Assembly (NCBI RefSeq): GCF_009938015.1
Contig: NZ_AP021884.1
Coordinates: 2,095,501 to 2,159,500 of the forward strand
Reading direction: 5' to 3'
Source of the DNA: Sulfuriferula plumbiphila
GTDB lineage: Bacteria; Pseudomonadota; Gammaproteobacteria; Burkholderiales; Sulfuriferulaceae
DNA: 64,000 bases
Position numbers and translations under genes: made by a program. Under the pieces are notes generated by a model, which was given only the letters and a program-made list of their open reading frames with translations, had not been told where the DNA came from and searched no databases. Position 1 is the first letter of the stretch; each line of letters begins with the position of its first letter. Positions 9,830 to 20,352 of the stretch are shown piece after piece.

Positions 9830-10104
9830 TTTCAGTCCGCAATTGAAGCGTGCGAAATCCTCCTGTATTGGCTATTCGGATTCGTGCCAGGGACAGTCAG
9901 CCAATGTGATGGCCATGAAGGTCAGCCAATCAAACTCATAGTGGCCGTTCGCACGTCGCTGAAAGCGGTCGACCAAAGAGACGGAGACTATATGCTTGCG
10001 AGAATGCAGTAGGGAAAGCGGGCACACACATGGAATCCAAGGTCACTGATTCATACAGCCACACACCGCCTCAAACCACCATAGCCGAACTGCCAAGTGG
10101 AAGA

Positions 10105-10280
10105 ATTGAATCGCCCCGGGTTTCGTGGAGGCTGTTTGGTTTAAGTCAAGACCTCGGAATTGATCTTTTCGGCGATTTGCCTGTAGTAGTTTGCCTCAGC
10201 TTCTGCTGGCGGTATATACCCGATGGGCTCCAACAGCCGGTTGTGATTGAACCAGGCTACCCTGTTAATCAGCGTTCTTA
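10105..10280 (-). pseudogene. IS3-family transposase (OrfB) C-terminal remnant with IS end
   Basis: The minus strand encodes WFNHNRLLEPIGYIPPAEAE, the C-terminal tail of IS3-family OrfB integrase-type transposases, and stops at 10141. Next to it, 10105-10118 (TGAATCGCCCCGGG) looks like the terminal repeat typical of this family. Everything N-terminal of about the last 45 residues is gone. Confidence 0.75.
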
Positions 10281-10348
10281 ATTTTCCAATTTTATTAAAA
10301 ATAAGCACCGTTAAAAATTGCACAAACCGCATGAAATCAAGCTTAGCG

Positions 10349-10825
10349 TCAGTACAGTTGGTAAAAGCTTACGCTGTTGGCTGGCAAAAACAGCGCGCTG
10401 ATTGACGCGACACGTTTCGTAAAGCGATCACCGAACTGGATGGCGAATTGCGTCATAGCGGCTTTCCAGTGAAACACGGGCATTGCCCATTCCTTGGTGA
10501 TATTTCTCAGCGCCAGCCAGATCAGTTTCGTCGCCGCCTCGTCGTTGGGGAAATGCCCGCGTGTCTTGATCGCCTTGCGGATGCGCGCGTTGACCGATTC
10601 GATGGCATTGGTGGTGTAAATCACCCGCCGAATCTCGGGCGGGAACGCAAAGAATGGCGTCACGTAGTCCCATGCACGCCGCCAGGCCGCAGCGACATGC
10701 GGCAGTTTCGTTCCCCATTCGGATTGCTCGAACGCCGTCAGCGCGACTTCTGCGGCGTCTGCGCTCGTCGCGGTGTAGATCGGACACAGCGCCGCTGCGA
10801 CGGCTTTCGTTTGTTGCTCGGGCAT
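10349..10825 (-). pseudogene. IS256-family (mutator) transposase, C-terminal fragment
   Basis: About 158 residues of the C-terminal half of an IS256-type transposase, including FFAFPPEIRRVIYTTNAIES and the segment around NARIRKAIKTRGHFPNDEAA. A complete protein would have about 400 residues; the N-terminal half with the first two catalytic aspartates is absent. No intact terminal repeats seen. Confidence 0.85.
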
Positions 10826-11185
10826 ATCTCGTTCCTTTCTCGAACTGATGAATATGCCTTACACACAAAAATTCTGACAGGCTCGATTGAGCCACTTTTC
10901 CTGAATTTTTGCATTTAACATTGATTCGCCTAAATAAATGCAACCCCTCGTCCTTCCAGGAGCCATTCCATAATTTGGTGGATCAACCAAAAATGCAAAA
11001 GACGGGTCAATCTGCGACGCAGTTCAATTGGCTGTCATCATCCCGACATCAGTGTCTGGGTTTCGCCTCATTTCTTAATCAATCTGACGCCAGGTGCCCT
11101 GCATTCAAACCTTCGTTAGCCTTGCTGTGAACTCCTCTGCTGGCACATATCGTGCTGAATTCCGTCAAACAACCCATTTCTCGAC
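10826..11185. other. Intergenic region upstream of ihfB-like gene
   Basis: About 360 bases with no recognisable gene. It joins the IS256 fragment to the IHF gene and presumably includes the IHF promoter. The usual upstream partner of ihfB, rpsA, is not here. Confidence 0.4.
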
Positions 11186-11488
11186 ATGACACAATCCGAA
11201 CTCATTGCCCGCTTGACCAGCCGCTATCCTCAACTGATCCAGAAAGATACCGAGTTGGTGGTAGCGGAGATACTCGACGCCATTCAGATGACCTTAGCGC
11301 AGGGCAACCGTGTTGAAATTCGTGGTTTCGGCACCTTTTCCTTGAACTACCGTTCTCCTCGCATCGGGCGCAACCCAAAGACAGGGGAATCGGTATCGGT
11401 ACCTGAAAGATGGGTTCCCCACTTCAAGGCCGGCAAGCCACTTCGGGAACGCGTTGATCGTTTGGGCACATCTGGGACGATTAAGTAG
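11186..11488 (+). CDS. ihfB: Integration host factor beta subunit
   Basis: A 100-residue HU/IHF-fold DNA-bending protein. It starts [16 protein letters not shown] and contains [15 protein letters not shown] and [10 protein letters not shown], the beta-arm signature. Its N-terminus resembles IHF-beta rather than IHF-alpha or HU. IHF bends DNA at specific sites and supports sigma-54 promoters, recombination and transposition. The gene is separated from the usual rpsA neighbour and is flanked by IS relics, so it may be an extra or relocated copy. Confidence 0.9.
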   Translation: MTQSELIARLTSRYPQLIQKDTELVVAEILDAIQMTLAQGNRVEIRGFGTFSLNYRSPRIGRNPKTGESVSVPERWVPHFKAGKPLRERVDRLGTSGTIK

Positions 11489-11583
11489 AAAAGTTCAAAT
11501 CGACCTCAACCGGGCGTTACCGTTGGGTGAGAGCAGATGCAGTGCCGCATAATTAACGCGCACATAGAAACCCAGGATAAGAA

Positions 11584-12783
11584 ATGAGTCTTGATCTGCG
11601 CACGATGATGTTGATGATCTCCGTGCTGACCCTGCTGCTTTCCGGGCTTCTGGCACTGGCGGGATTGCATGCCGGCAGCATTCGCGGGGTGCGGCTGTGG
11701 GCGCTGGCCAGCCTGTGCTACAGCCTCGCGAGCTTCATCGCCTTCGCAGATATGACACCCACAAGCAGCGCCTGGCTGATCGTGCTGGGTGCCGTGTTGG
11801 TGATGGCAGGCAATGGCTTGCAATTTTCCGGTATCCAGGCTTTCAAGGAGCAGCGCATTGACTGGCGCATTCCGTTGCTGATTGTAGGCGTGGTGTTTGC
11901 CCAGAGTGTCTGGTTCACTCTCCTCTATCCCGACGCCAGTGCGCGCGCCATCGCTAATTCATTGGTGTTCGCTCTGATCAACGCTCTCTGTGCCCGTGCC
12001 TTACTCATCCGTATCGAACCGCCGCTGCGGACCGCTTACTGGTTTACTGGAGCGTCGTTCGCGGTGCTTGCGGCGGCATCCCTGATCAGGGCGGCAACGA
12101 TCTTTCACGCGCCACCCGGCACTTTTGTGGGACTTTTCTCACAGGTGCCCTTCGTTCCCGCGAGATTTCTGGCCAGCAGCCTGATACTGATGTGCGTGAC
12201 TTTTGGTTTCATACTGATGCTGAATTATCGGCTCATTACGGATATGCAGAAAATTGCGTTGCACGACGGGTTGACCGGCGCACTGAACCGACGCGGTCTC
12301 GAAGAAGAAGCCATCCGACTGTCGGCGCACTGTAACCGTAAGGGCGATACGCTGGCGATCATGATGATCGATGTCGACCATTTCAAGTTGATCAATGACC
12401 GAAACGGCCATCAGTTGGGAGATAAGGTGTTGCAACGCCTTGCCGCTGTGGCGCAGGCTTCCGTCCGTAGCGATGACTACTTCGCCCGCTATGGCGGCGA
12501 GGAGTTCTGTATCTTGCTCCCGTCCACCACCGAAGAAGAAGCCAGGGTATTGGCCGATCGCTTGCGCCAGGCTTACGCCGCCTTGACCATGGAGTTTGGC
12601 GGCGAAGTCCTGCGCAGTACCATCAGCATCGGCGTCGCTGACTCAATCCATGTCGGGCTGGAATTCAGTGCACTGGTGTCTGCCGCAGACCAAGCAATGT
12701 ACTGGGCCAAGCAGAAAGGCCGCAATCGAGTGGTGGCGCATTCGGTGATGGTGTGCAACGTACCCGAAATAGTAACCATCTGA
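11584..12783 (+). CDS. Membrane diguanylate cyclase (GGDEF)
   Basis: A 399-residue enzyme that makes cyclic di-GMP. Residues 1-215 form about seven hydrophobic segments, a membrane sensor of unassigned type. The GGDEF domain follows (about 225-390), with LTGALNRRG, DVDHFKLIND and the catalytic motif GGEEF at 304-308. An inhibitory I-site RxxD is present at 295-298 (RSDD), exactly five residues before GGEEF, so product feedback is likely. No EAL domain is attached. The gene stands alone. Confidence 0.93.
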   Translation: MSLDLRTMMLMISVLTLLLSGLLALAGLHAGSIRGVRLWALASLCYSLASFIAFADMTPTSSAWLIVLGAVLVMAGNGLQFSGIQAFKEQRIDWRIPLLIVGVVFAQSVWFTLLYPDASARAIANSLVFALINALCARALLIRIEPPLRTAYWFTGASFAVLAAASLIRAATIFHAPPGTFVGLFSQVPFVPARFLASSLILMCVTFGFILMLNYRLITDMQKIALHDGLTGALNRRGLEEEAIRLSAHCNRKGDTLAIMMIDVDHFKLINDRNGHQLGDKVLQRLAAVAQASVRSDDYFARYGGEEFCILLPSTTEEEARVLADRLRQAYAALTMEFGGEVLRSTISIGVADSIHVGLEFSALVSAADQAMYWAKQKGRNRVVAHSVMVCNVPEIVTI

Positions 12784-13093
12784 ACGACTGAATACTGGCA
12801 CGGAACGAAAGCTCAAAAAGGTAGAAATGAGTGTCCACTATGGCACCGATGACCGGACGGTCGCGGTAAACATTTCGATGTAATGGAAAACATCCTGCGT
12901 GATGCATCGACGATTGACCCTTCATAGGTATTTTAGGCCGAACCACCAAGATGGTTTTACGCCAAGTAAGGTAGTCGGTTGCCTACATAAAGGCGGAGAT
13001 ATCCAATCCAAAATTTGGTTCTTCAGACATTTCTGTGGGTAGGTGTCAACGCCGATTTAAATCTGATACACCCCCATTACGTTTGCCTACCGC

Positions 13094-14467
<1,374 letters not shown>

Positions 14468-14544
14468 AATCCGGCCATCTTCTCAAATCGGTGTATCAGT
14501 TTTCAATCGGCGCGCCGTGTCAATTTACATCCGGCGGTGACAAC

Positions 14545-14745
14545 AAGGAGCGCCGTCACCACTACCATGAGCTGTTCAAAGCGCACATGGACCCCGCGCG
14601 CATCGACAAAATCCGGCAGGCGACCAATGGGAATTACGCGCCCGGCCACGACCGCTTCAAAACCGAGATCGAACGCGTCCCCACGCGGCGCGCGACACCG
14701 GGAAGGAGCGGCCAACCGACAAGAGAGGTGAGAACGGATGGATAA
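14545..14745 (+). pseudogene. REP-associated tyrosine transposase (RAYT) C-terminal fragment
   Basis: The plus strand encodes YHELFKAHMDPARIDKIRQA, then TNGNYAPGHDRFKTEIE and a basic Arg/Gly tail, the C-terminus of Y1-type RAYT proteins. The N-terminal part with the HUH motif and catalytic tyrosine is missing; it was cut off where the IS21 relic ends. Confidence 0.7.
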
Positions 14746-14787
14746 CCGTGGTCTGCCCCTACAGACCCCGGCCAGCTTATGATCTGT

Positions 14788-16632
14788 TCACTTTATGATG
14801 TGGTGTACGGGAAGCTTGCTCATGCGCCAATCACCCGTCTTCGCGTCGTATTCCGATGCGGTGAAAACATGCCACTCGGCGTCGTCCAGCTTCGGATGAT
14901 CGGCGCGATAATAGTAACCCGGCCACCTGGTCTCCTGCCTGAACAGCGTGTGCCTGGTTACTGCCTCTGCGGTCAAGATCCTGTGGTGAAGTTCCCATGC
15001 CCTCTGGAGTTGGTGCAGGTTCTCGGCACCAAGGTGCTCGATATCCTCCTTCAGCATGTCGAGAAGCTCCAGGCCCCGGTTGAGCAGCGGTTCGTTGGTC
15101 ACATAAAAGGTACTGTAGCCACCGGCATACTCATCCATGAGTTTCTCCAGCCGCTGAAGGCCTTGAAGAGGAGAGATGTAGCTTGGTGCCACAGTGCCGG
15201 CGACGATCTCGTTCCTGCCCACTTTGTAGTTTTCGAGCGGCCTGAATATCAATTCCTTGAGTTTCTTGATTTGCGCTTCGTCCACCTGCGGCGCATCGCC
15301 TTGCAAATCCTTGACGTACTTGACCGCCGACTTTCCAGCCAGTCTTCCCTCTGTAAAGGAGCCGGATGAGAACTTGTGCGCAGAACCGCCTACCGTGTCC
15401 CCGGCCCCGAAGAGCCCTTCAACCGTCGTCATCCGGTTGTATCCCCACTGGTAGTCCTCTGGTGCCAAGTCCTCCGGCCCGCTTACCCAGGCACCGGAAC
15501 ACGTGGCGTGAGAACCCATGACATAGGGTTCGGAGGTAATCAACTCGGACGGCCTTTCCTTGGGGTCTATGTTCTGTGAAGCCCAGACAACCGCCTGGCT
15601 GATCGTCATGTCGAGGAAATCCTCCCAACCGGTTTCCTCCTTCTCCATGGTATCGAGCGACTCCTGCGTCTGCATGTAGATGGGGCCCTTGCCGGCCTTC
15701 ATCTCCTCCAGCATCGCGTGATTGCGCAGGCAGGTCGGCATCGGCTGGGTGTCCGCATACTTCCCAACGAGAGATTTGATCTGGTCGAGCCAGGATGCCT
15801 CATATTTCTCGCCGTAGGCGTTGGTCGCATACGCCTTGAGTAGCAAGAACCAGGCCCCGACCGGACCGTAACCATCCTTGAAACGGGCGAGAACAATCTT
15901 GTTCTCCATCTGTATCATCTTGGCGCCTGTCGGTATCAGGAGACCGTAGGCCGAAGCGCTGCTCCAGGGCGCATACCAGGTCCTTCCCATACCTTCGCCG
16001 ACCGACCTGGGCCGGTAAATGTGCGAGGCGCCGCCGGCGCCCACGATGACCGCTTTCGCCCTGAAGACGTAAAAAGTCCCATCCCGCATGTCGAAGCCGA
16101 CGGCACCGGCAACCCTGTTGGAATGCAACTCGTCCATCAGCAGATGCGTCACCATGATCCTGTTGTACACTTTGCTGGCAGACTTCCTCGCGGCCTCGGC
16201 GATGATGGGCTTGTAACTCTCGCCGTGAATCATGATCTGCCATTTTCCTTCTCTCATGTACCGGCCGGTCTTCGGGTCTTTCAAGATCGGCAGGCCCCAC
16301 TCCTCGAACTTGTGGACCGTGGCGTCGACATGCCGGGCGATGTCGAAGATCAGGTCCTCTCTCACAAGGCCCATCAGGTCACCGCGTGCGTAGCGCACAA
16401 AGTCGTCGGGCTGGTTCTCGCCCCACTGCATGCCCATATAGCAATTGATCGCCGATAGGCCTTGCGCGACGGCGCCGCTGCGCTCGATGTTGGCCTTTTC
16501 GACGATGACGATATTCAGGTTCCGTCCCCAGTATCGGGATTCGTACGCGGCTCCGCATCCGCCAAAGCCGCCGCCGATGATGAGGATGTCCGAATCCACG
16601 AACCGGGTACTTCTGGATGATAGTAGACCCAT
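14788..16632 (-). CDS. aprA: Adenylylsulfate (APS) reductase alpha subunit
   Basis: A 614-residue flavoprotein, the catalytic subunit of APS reductase. In sulfur oxidisers it works in reverse, joining sulfite and AMP to APS in the cytoplasm. The N-terminal FAD-binding motif is IIGGGFGGCGAAYESRYWG, followed by typical AprA stretches (RSGAVAQGLSAINCYMG, GAGGASHIYRPRS, GMGRTWYAPWSSASAYGL) and GLFGAGDTVGGSAHKFSSGS. It is the last gene of aprM-aprB-aprA, 15 bases after aprB. Length matches the family. Neither sat/ATP sulfurylase nor dsr genes are in the window, so the direction of the pathway is inferred from the AprM context. Confidence 0.97.
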   Translation of the reverse strand: MGLLSSRSTRFVDSDILIIGGGFGGCGAAYESRYWGRNLNIVIVEKANIERSGAVAQGLSAINCYMGMQWGENQPDDFVRYARGDLMGLVREDLIFDIARHVDATVHKFEEWGLPILKDPKTGRYMREGKWQIMIHGESYKPIIAEAARKSASKVYNRIMVTHLLMDELHSNRVAGAVGFDMRDGTFYVFRAKAVIVGAGGASHIYRPRSVGEGMGRTWYAPWSSASAYGLLIPTGAKMIQMENKIVLARFKDGYGPVGAWFLLLKAYATNAYGEKYEASWLDQIKSLVGKYADTQPMPTCLRNHAMLEEMKAGKGPIYMQTQESLDTMEKEETGWEDFLDMTISQAVVWASQNIDPKERPSELITSEPYVMGSHATCSGAWVSGPEDLAPEDYQWGYNRMTTVEGLFGAGDTVGGSAHKFSSGSFTEGRLAGKSAVKYVKDLQGDAPQVDEAQIKKLKELIFRPLENYKVGRNEIVAGTVAPSYISPLQGLQRLEKLMDEYAGGYSTFYVTNEPLLNRGLELLDMLKEDIEHLGAENLHQLQRAWELHHRILTAEAVTRHTLFRQETRWPGYYYRADHPKLDDAEWHVFTASEYDAKTGDWRMSKLPVHHIIK

Positions 16633-16647
16633 GGCATTACACCTTTT

Positions 16648-17091
16648 TTAGTTGGAAGGGGGCAGTGTGGGAAGCGTCTCGACTTTGAGCGCTGCGGGTT
16701 CGTGCGCGAGCATGGGAGAACTCAACTCACTTGGGTCAGGCGCCTCATATGCGGATGGCGACTTTATGGAACCCCAGGGTGTGGTCCTTATCGGGAATGT
16801 GAACTCCTTCACCCGCCCGTCCCGGAACGTTACCTTCCAAAAGACCAATCCTTTTTTCTCTTTCCGGAGAACCCTGACCTTGTGGCCCAGCGGCACGAAG
16901 TCTGCATATCCGCGGACGTCAATCGCTTGCTGCGGGCATGCCTTCACGCACGCATAGCACTCCCAGCAGAAATTGGGCTCGATGTTGTAAGACCTCCGGT
17001 TGACCGGGTCGATGTGCATGATGTCGGAAGGACAGATATCCACGCACTCTCCGCAGCCGTCACATCGCGTCATGTCAGTGTAGGTGGGCAT
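16648..17091 (-). CDS. aprB: Adenylylsulfate reductase beta subunit (ferredoxin)
   Basis: A 147-residue iron-sulfur subunit that passes electrons between the AprA flavin and the membrane. Two [4Fe-4S] motifs are visible: CDGCGECVDICP and CWECYACVKACP. A C-terminal tail wraps the alpha subunit in known structures. The start at 17091 (MPTYTDMTRCDGC) matches the family and has a purine-rich ribosome site; a longer in-frame extension overlaps aprM and is not AprB-like. It lies between aprM and aprA in one operon. Confidence 0.97.
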   Translation of the reverse strand: MPTYTDMTRCDGCGECVDICPSDIMHIDPVNRRSYNIEPNFCWECYACVKACPQQAIDVRGYADFVPLGHKVRVLRKEKKGLVFWKVTFRDGRVKEFTFPIRTTPWGSIKSPSAYEAPDPSELSSPMLAHEPAALKVETLPTLPPSN

Positions 17092-17095
17092 ACCA

Positions 17096-17887
17096 TCAAC
17101 TCCTTTCGGTACGGCTGTGAGCCGGATTCGGGAGGTCGGAGGAACCGTTTGCCGCCTCGACCTTTCGCTGGAACGCCACGATGGGCTTGTAGAACATGTG
17201 GGCAAACTTCGACCAGAAAACGGAACCAAAAAGCAGCGTCGTGAAGAAGATGTAGACGCCAAAAAATATCAGACTCGCCGTAGGATTGCCCGCCGTTTGC
17301 ACCAAATGCCATAGCAGTGCGAACGCTGCGCTCCCGATAAGCGAACCGACGAACAGGTCAGCACGCCCTACATGGAAGGGCGAATCGCCGTCATAGACTA
17401 CGTTTACCCTCAGGAAGAAGAAAAACCACAAACTACCGGCGAGAATCATCAGAGCGCCTATGTCCCACAGGGCCGGCAGTAAGGCTGGTGTATCCGCTGC
17501 TTCTGGATAAGCAAATACCATCACGATGGTTGTAATCACATGGAGGAGGAAGCCGTACAACATCAGCAGATGAGAAGTCCGCCTCTTCCATTTGCAGAAC
17601 TCGCCGGAGACGGCAGCCTCTGCAATGGTTCTGACCGCTAAGAAAGTGGTCTCCATGCCGCTAAGCCGCCTCGGTGCGGCAGCCGCTGCTTTCTTTCTCC
17701 GCCGCGCGAAGAACTTGGCGCTGCCCTTGTGATAAGTTTCTAATATCGTTCCGATGGGAACCGCGAATATCATCAGTGCGATGTACGCCTGCATGACAAG
17801 CGGAGGTAGAAAAACCGTAAGGTCGGCGAAAGGATTGCTGGTGAACATTAAGATTACCCCCAATGTCAGAGATATAAAGGCTAGCAT
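17096..17887 (-). CDS. aprM: AprM membrane subunit associated with APS reductase
   Basis: A 263-residue integral membrane protein with about five to six hydrophobic segments, a basic cytoplasmic loop (ETYHKGSAKFFARRRKK) and the order aprM-aprB-aprA. AprM is thought to link AprBA to the quinone pool in sulfur-oxidising beta- and gammaproteobacteria that lack Qmo. The stop is only four bases from the aprB start. The IS5-family insertion ends 31 bp upstream of the ATG, so the native promoter has been displaced; transcription may now come from the element, whose transposase is read in the same direction. Confidence 0.88.
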   Translation of the reverse strand: MLAFISLTLGVILMFTSNPFADLTVFLPPLVMQAYIALMIFAVPIGTILETYHKGSAKFFARRRKKAAAAAPRRLSGMETTFLAVRTIAEAAVSGEFCKWKRRTSHLLMLYGFLLHVITTIVMVFAYPEAADTPALLPALWDIGALMILAGSLWFFFFLRVNVVYDGDSPFHVGRADLFVGSLIGSAAFALLWHLVQTAGNPTASLIFFGVYIFFTTLLFGSVFWSKFAHMFYKPIVAFQRKVEAANGSSDLPNPAHSRTERS

Positions 17888-17918
17888 GGAACTGGAGCAA
17901 CGTTAATGCATTTGTTAA

Positions 17919-19098
17919 GGATGCTCTGAACAACCCCATCCACCGCGCAGCGGCAGGCGGCGCTGCTTTAAATTTCAAATCAGCCACGCGAAATGCTTAA
18001 TAAGCGCCTATTCCCGCGCTGTTTTTAGAGTTTTTAGCCCGGTTCAGGCCGCTTTCCTGATTTCCAGGCGCACTCATCCCGGTAGTGCCCTCAGTTTGTG
18101 CCGCGCCATCCACAGATTGGATAGCGCAAACAGGGTGATGAGCTGGGCCGTATTCTTCTTCAATCCTTTGTAGCGCACCTTGGCGAATCCGAACTGGCGC
18201 TTGATCACCCGGAACGGGTGCTCTACCTTGGCGCGGATACCCGCCTTGAGTTTCTCCAACTGGTCGATCAATGCATCAATGGGTTTGTCCTTGTCCAGCG
18301 CCCGGCGCTTGCCCGGGCGCATGGCGATGTGCCAGTTGATACTCGCTTTGGCGTCCGGGCGTTTGGCGGCACCCTGGTAACCGGCATCGCCATACACTTC
18401 TGTTTCCTCGCCATGCAACAGCCCATTGGCTTCGATCACGTCATGCACATGGCCAGCCGTGCCGCGCACGGTATGCACCAGTCCGGAATCGGCATCCGCA
18501 CCAATGTGGGCTTTCATGCCGAAGTACCATTGATTGCCTTTTTTGCTGGAATGCATTTCGGGGTCGCGGGTCTTGTCTTTGTTCTTGGTCGAGGTGGGCG
18601 CCGGGATCAGGGTGGCGTCCACCACGCTGCCGACTTTGAGCAGCAGGCCTTGCTGGATCAGCAGCTGATTGACGGTGGCGAGAATCTGTTCGGCCAGCTG
18701 GTGGTGCTCGAGCCGGTGGCGAAAGCGCAGGATGGTGCTCTCGTCAGGCAGGCGGGCATAGTCTTCGAGTTGGGCAAATTCGCGGTACAGCGGGACGTCG
18801 AAGAAGGCTTCTTCCATGCCCGGATCGGACAGGCTGAACCATTGCTGCATGAAGTGGATGCGCAACATGGTTTCGAGCGGGAACGGCGGACGCCCGTTGT
18901 TGCCTTGGGGGTAGTGCGGGGCAATCAGCTTGACCAGCGCTGCCCACGGTACGACGTGTTCCATCTGCTCGAGAAATTCACGCTTGCGCGTGCGCTTGAG
19001 ACTGAGGTCTAGATTCAGGGTGGTTTGTTTCATGGGCTTAATATTGCCACAATGGACTCGGGTGCGGGGCGCAGAAGTGGGGGTTTTGCAGAGTTTCC
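17919..19098 (-). mobile_element. IS5-family insertion sequence, copy 1
   Basis: An intact 1180-bp element. Imperfect terminal inverted repeats run GGATGCTCTGAACAACCCC at the left and, on the complementary strand, GGAAACTCTGCAAAACCCCC at the right. It is flanked by a perfect 4-bp target duplication TTAA (17915-17918 and 19099-19102), so this copy moved here as a single IS. It is almost identical to the copy at 41345-42524; I found one difference (G at 18041, C at 41467). Confidence 0.95.
18074..19033 (-). CDS. IS5-family transposase, copy 1
   Basis: A 319-residue DDE transposase of the IS5 family. It starts MKQTTLNLDLSLKRTRKREF; the catalytic triad is visible as D in VGSVVDATLI, D in EVYGDAGYQG and E in KVEHPFRVIKRQFGF. 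The open frame is undamaged and the element has both ends, so it is probably active or was until recently. Its protein is identical to that of copy 2. It reads towards aprM. Confidence 0.95.
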   Translation of the reverse strand: MKQTTLNLDLSLKRTRKREFLEQMEHVVPWAALVKLIAPHYPQGNNGRPPFPLETMLRIHFMQQWFSLSDPGMEEAFFDVPLYREFAQLEDYARLPDESTILRFRHRLEHHQLAEQILATVNQLLIQQGLLLKVGSVVDATLIPAPTSTKNKDKTRDPEMHSSKKGNQWYFGMKAHIGADADSGLVHTVRGTAGHVHDVIEANGLLHGEETEVYGDAGYQGAAKRPDAKASINWHIAMRPGKRRALDKDKPIDALIDQLEKLKAGIRAKVEHPFRVIKRQFGFAKVRYKGLKKNTAQLITLFALSNLWMARHKLRALPG

Positions 19099-19102
19099 TT
19101 AA

Positions 19103-19514
19103 TGCGTGGACTTCACCGGCGGACGCGGTGGCGACGCCGCGCCACTCATTGACCCCGGCACGCCGCGTCCGCCAGGCTAAAAACTCTCTGAATTATGTAG
19201 AGCTCTACATAAATGCCAAAAGCTGCCATTAACCTGCCAGCACTATTGGTGATGGTATGGCTGCAATAAAAACTTGCACATCAATACAATACAACGCTTC
19301 TCGCCGCCTATTTCCAATTTAGAGGCACAATAAAGACTGATTGATTTAGTCGGCTTTTGTACTATTTTTAAAATATGAGTAATGGCCTTATTGCCGAATC
19401 CAAATCGGCATAAGAGCCACGGATCGGAGAAACATCAAGAAAAACACCCTCCGCTTTTTTAAACTTATCATATTGGCCAGTACCGGTTTCCGGAATGGCC
19501 CGCAGGAGAGTAAA
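19103..19514. other. Non-coding region between IS5 copy 1 and the DUF5619-like gene
   Basis: About 410 bases, more AT-rich than the surroundings, without recognisable genes. Being the former upstream region of the apr operon, it may contain the native apr promoter, now separated from aprM by the IS; no clear promoter motif stood out. Confidence 0.4.
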
Positions 19515-19931
19515 ATGAAAGAAGTCCAAATTAACTATTCCGGCATGAATCTGGATTACAAGATGGCTAGCGAGCTCGCTGCTTCCCTTGCTACGAAGGA
19601 GCTGGACCTCAGTGAACCCGTCATGGTTGCCTGGCATGACAAGAAGACCTCCAGGATGTCTCCAGCAATCGAAGGCGGAGATATCAATACCCGCTGGCAC
19701 GATTATGGAGAAAGCCACGGCGGCAAACTCGTAGTTGATATCAACGGCGAATACGATTTCATCTTCGCCGACTCCAGCGCTTTCGAGCCATATGGCCCTA
19801 GCCCGTATATCAACCTGTACGACAAGCGCGGCAATGAATTCCTTTGTCAGATCAACGCGCTGCGCGACCCACACAACCCCAATAAGGAGGCTTGCGTACC
19901 CCTGGACGAAGTGATCAGCAAGATGACCTAA
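19515..19931 (+). CDS. Small conserved protein, possibly DUF5619/AF1514-like
   Basis: A 138-residue soluble, acidic protein starting MKEVQINYSGMNLDYKMASE, with AGGAG seven bases upstream of the ATG. No signal peptide or membrane segment; it contains two cysteines far apart. I tentatively recall the family as DUF5619 (AF1514-like), small proteins of unknown role seen in sulfur-metabolising prokaryotes, but I cannot confirm it without a profile search. It sits next to the apr operon, divergently transcribed before the IS5 insertion. A hairpin follows the stop. Confidence 0.7.
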   Translation: MKEVQINYSGMNLDYKMASELAASLATKELDLSEPVMVAWHDKKTSRMSPAIEGGDINTRWHDYGESHGGKLVVDINGEYDFIFADSSAFEPYGPSPYINLYDKRGNEFLCQINALRDPHNPNKEACVPLDEVISKMT

Positions 19932-19948
19932 AAAGCCACCCAGCGGAT

Positions 19949-19978
19949 TTTAGGGAACCTCATCTGAGGCTCCCTAAA
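19949..19978 (+). terminator. Hairpin after the DUF5619-like gene, possible terminator
   Basis: TTTAGGGA pairs with TCCCTAAA, then after one mismatch CCTC pairs with GAGG around loop ATCT. There is no T-run, so it may be a weak or factor-dependent terminator or an RNA-stabilising hairpin. Confidence 0.45.
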
Positions 19979-20050
19979 GGCAGCGCAACAGAATTTCCCT
20001 CTCTCAAGAAACACCTTTCAAGTGACTGATTCTACGATGTTAATTAGGCT

Positions 20051-20240
20051 TATTTTTCATTGACGACGAGTTTCATGTCCGTTTTTTCAGCGCGCATGGA
20101 CAGTTGCCGCAACACGCGCTCGCGGTAGCGCGCTTCGTAATAATCCTGACCTTGGGCGGTGTATTCCTCACCCTTGGTGAGCATGGTATAGATCAGGCGC
20201 GCCTGCTTGTGCGCAGCCGCAGTTACGGCGGCAAAACCCC
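20051..20240 (-). pseudogene. IS110-type transposase, C-terminal remnant
   Basis: The minus strand encodes about 60 residues, including ARLIYTMLTKGEEYTAQGQD and YYEARYRERVLRQLSMRAEK, ending at a TAA at 20051-20053. This resembles the C-terminal tail of IS110-family transposases. The rest of the gene is absent; the family call is from recall. Confidence 0.55.
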
Positions 20241-20352
20241 TCTATCGCTGTGACCTGCTCAATATTCGAGGCAAATCCCGGCATACTCAGAAAAATTCAA
20301 CTCCAGAGACCGGAGGACGAAAATAGTGACTTATAGAGGTGCCCTAATGTCC

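Noticed and set aside
9718-11185. Integrative element attached at tRNA-Asn
   Set aside because: No integrase gene and no second copy of the tRNA 3' end were found; the downstream material is unrelated IS debris.
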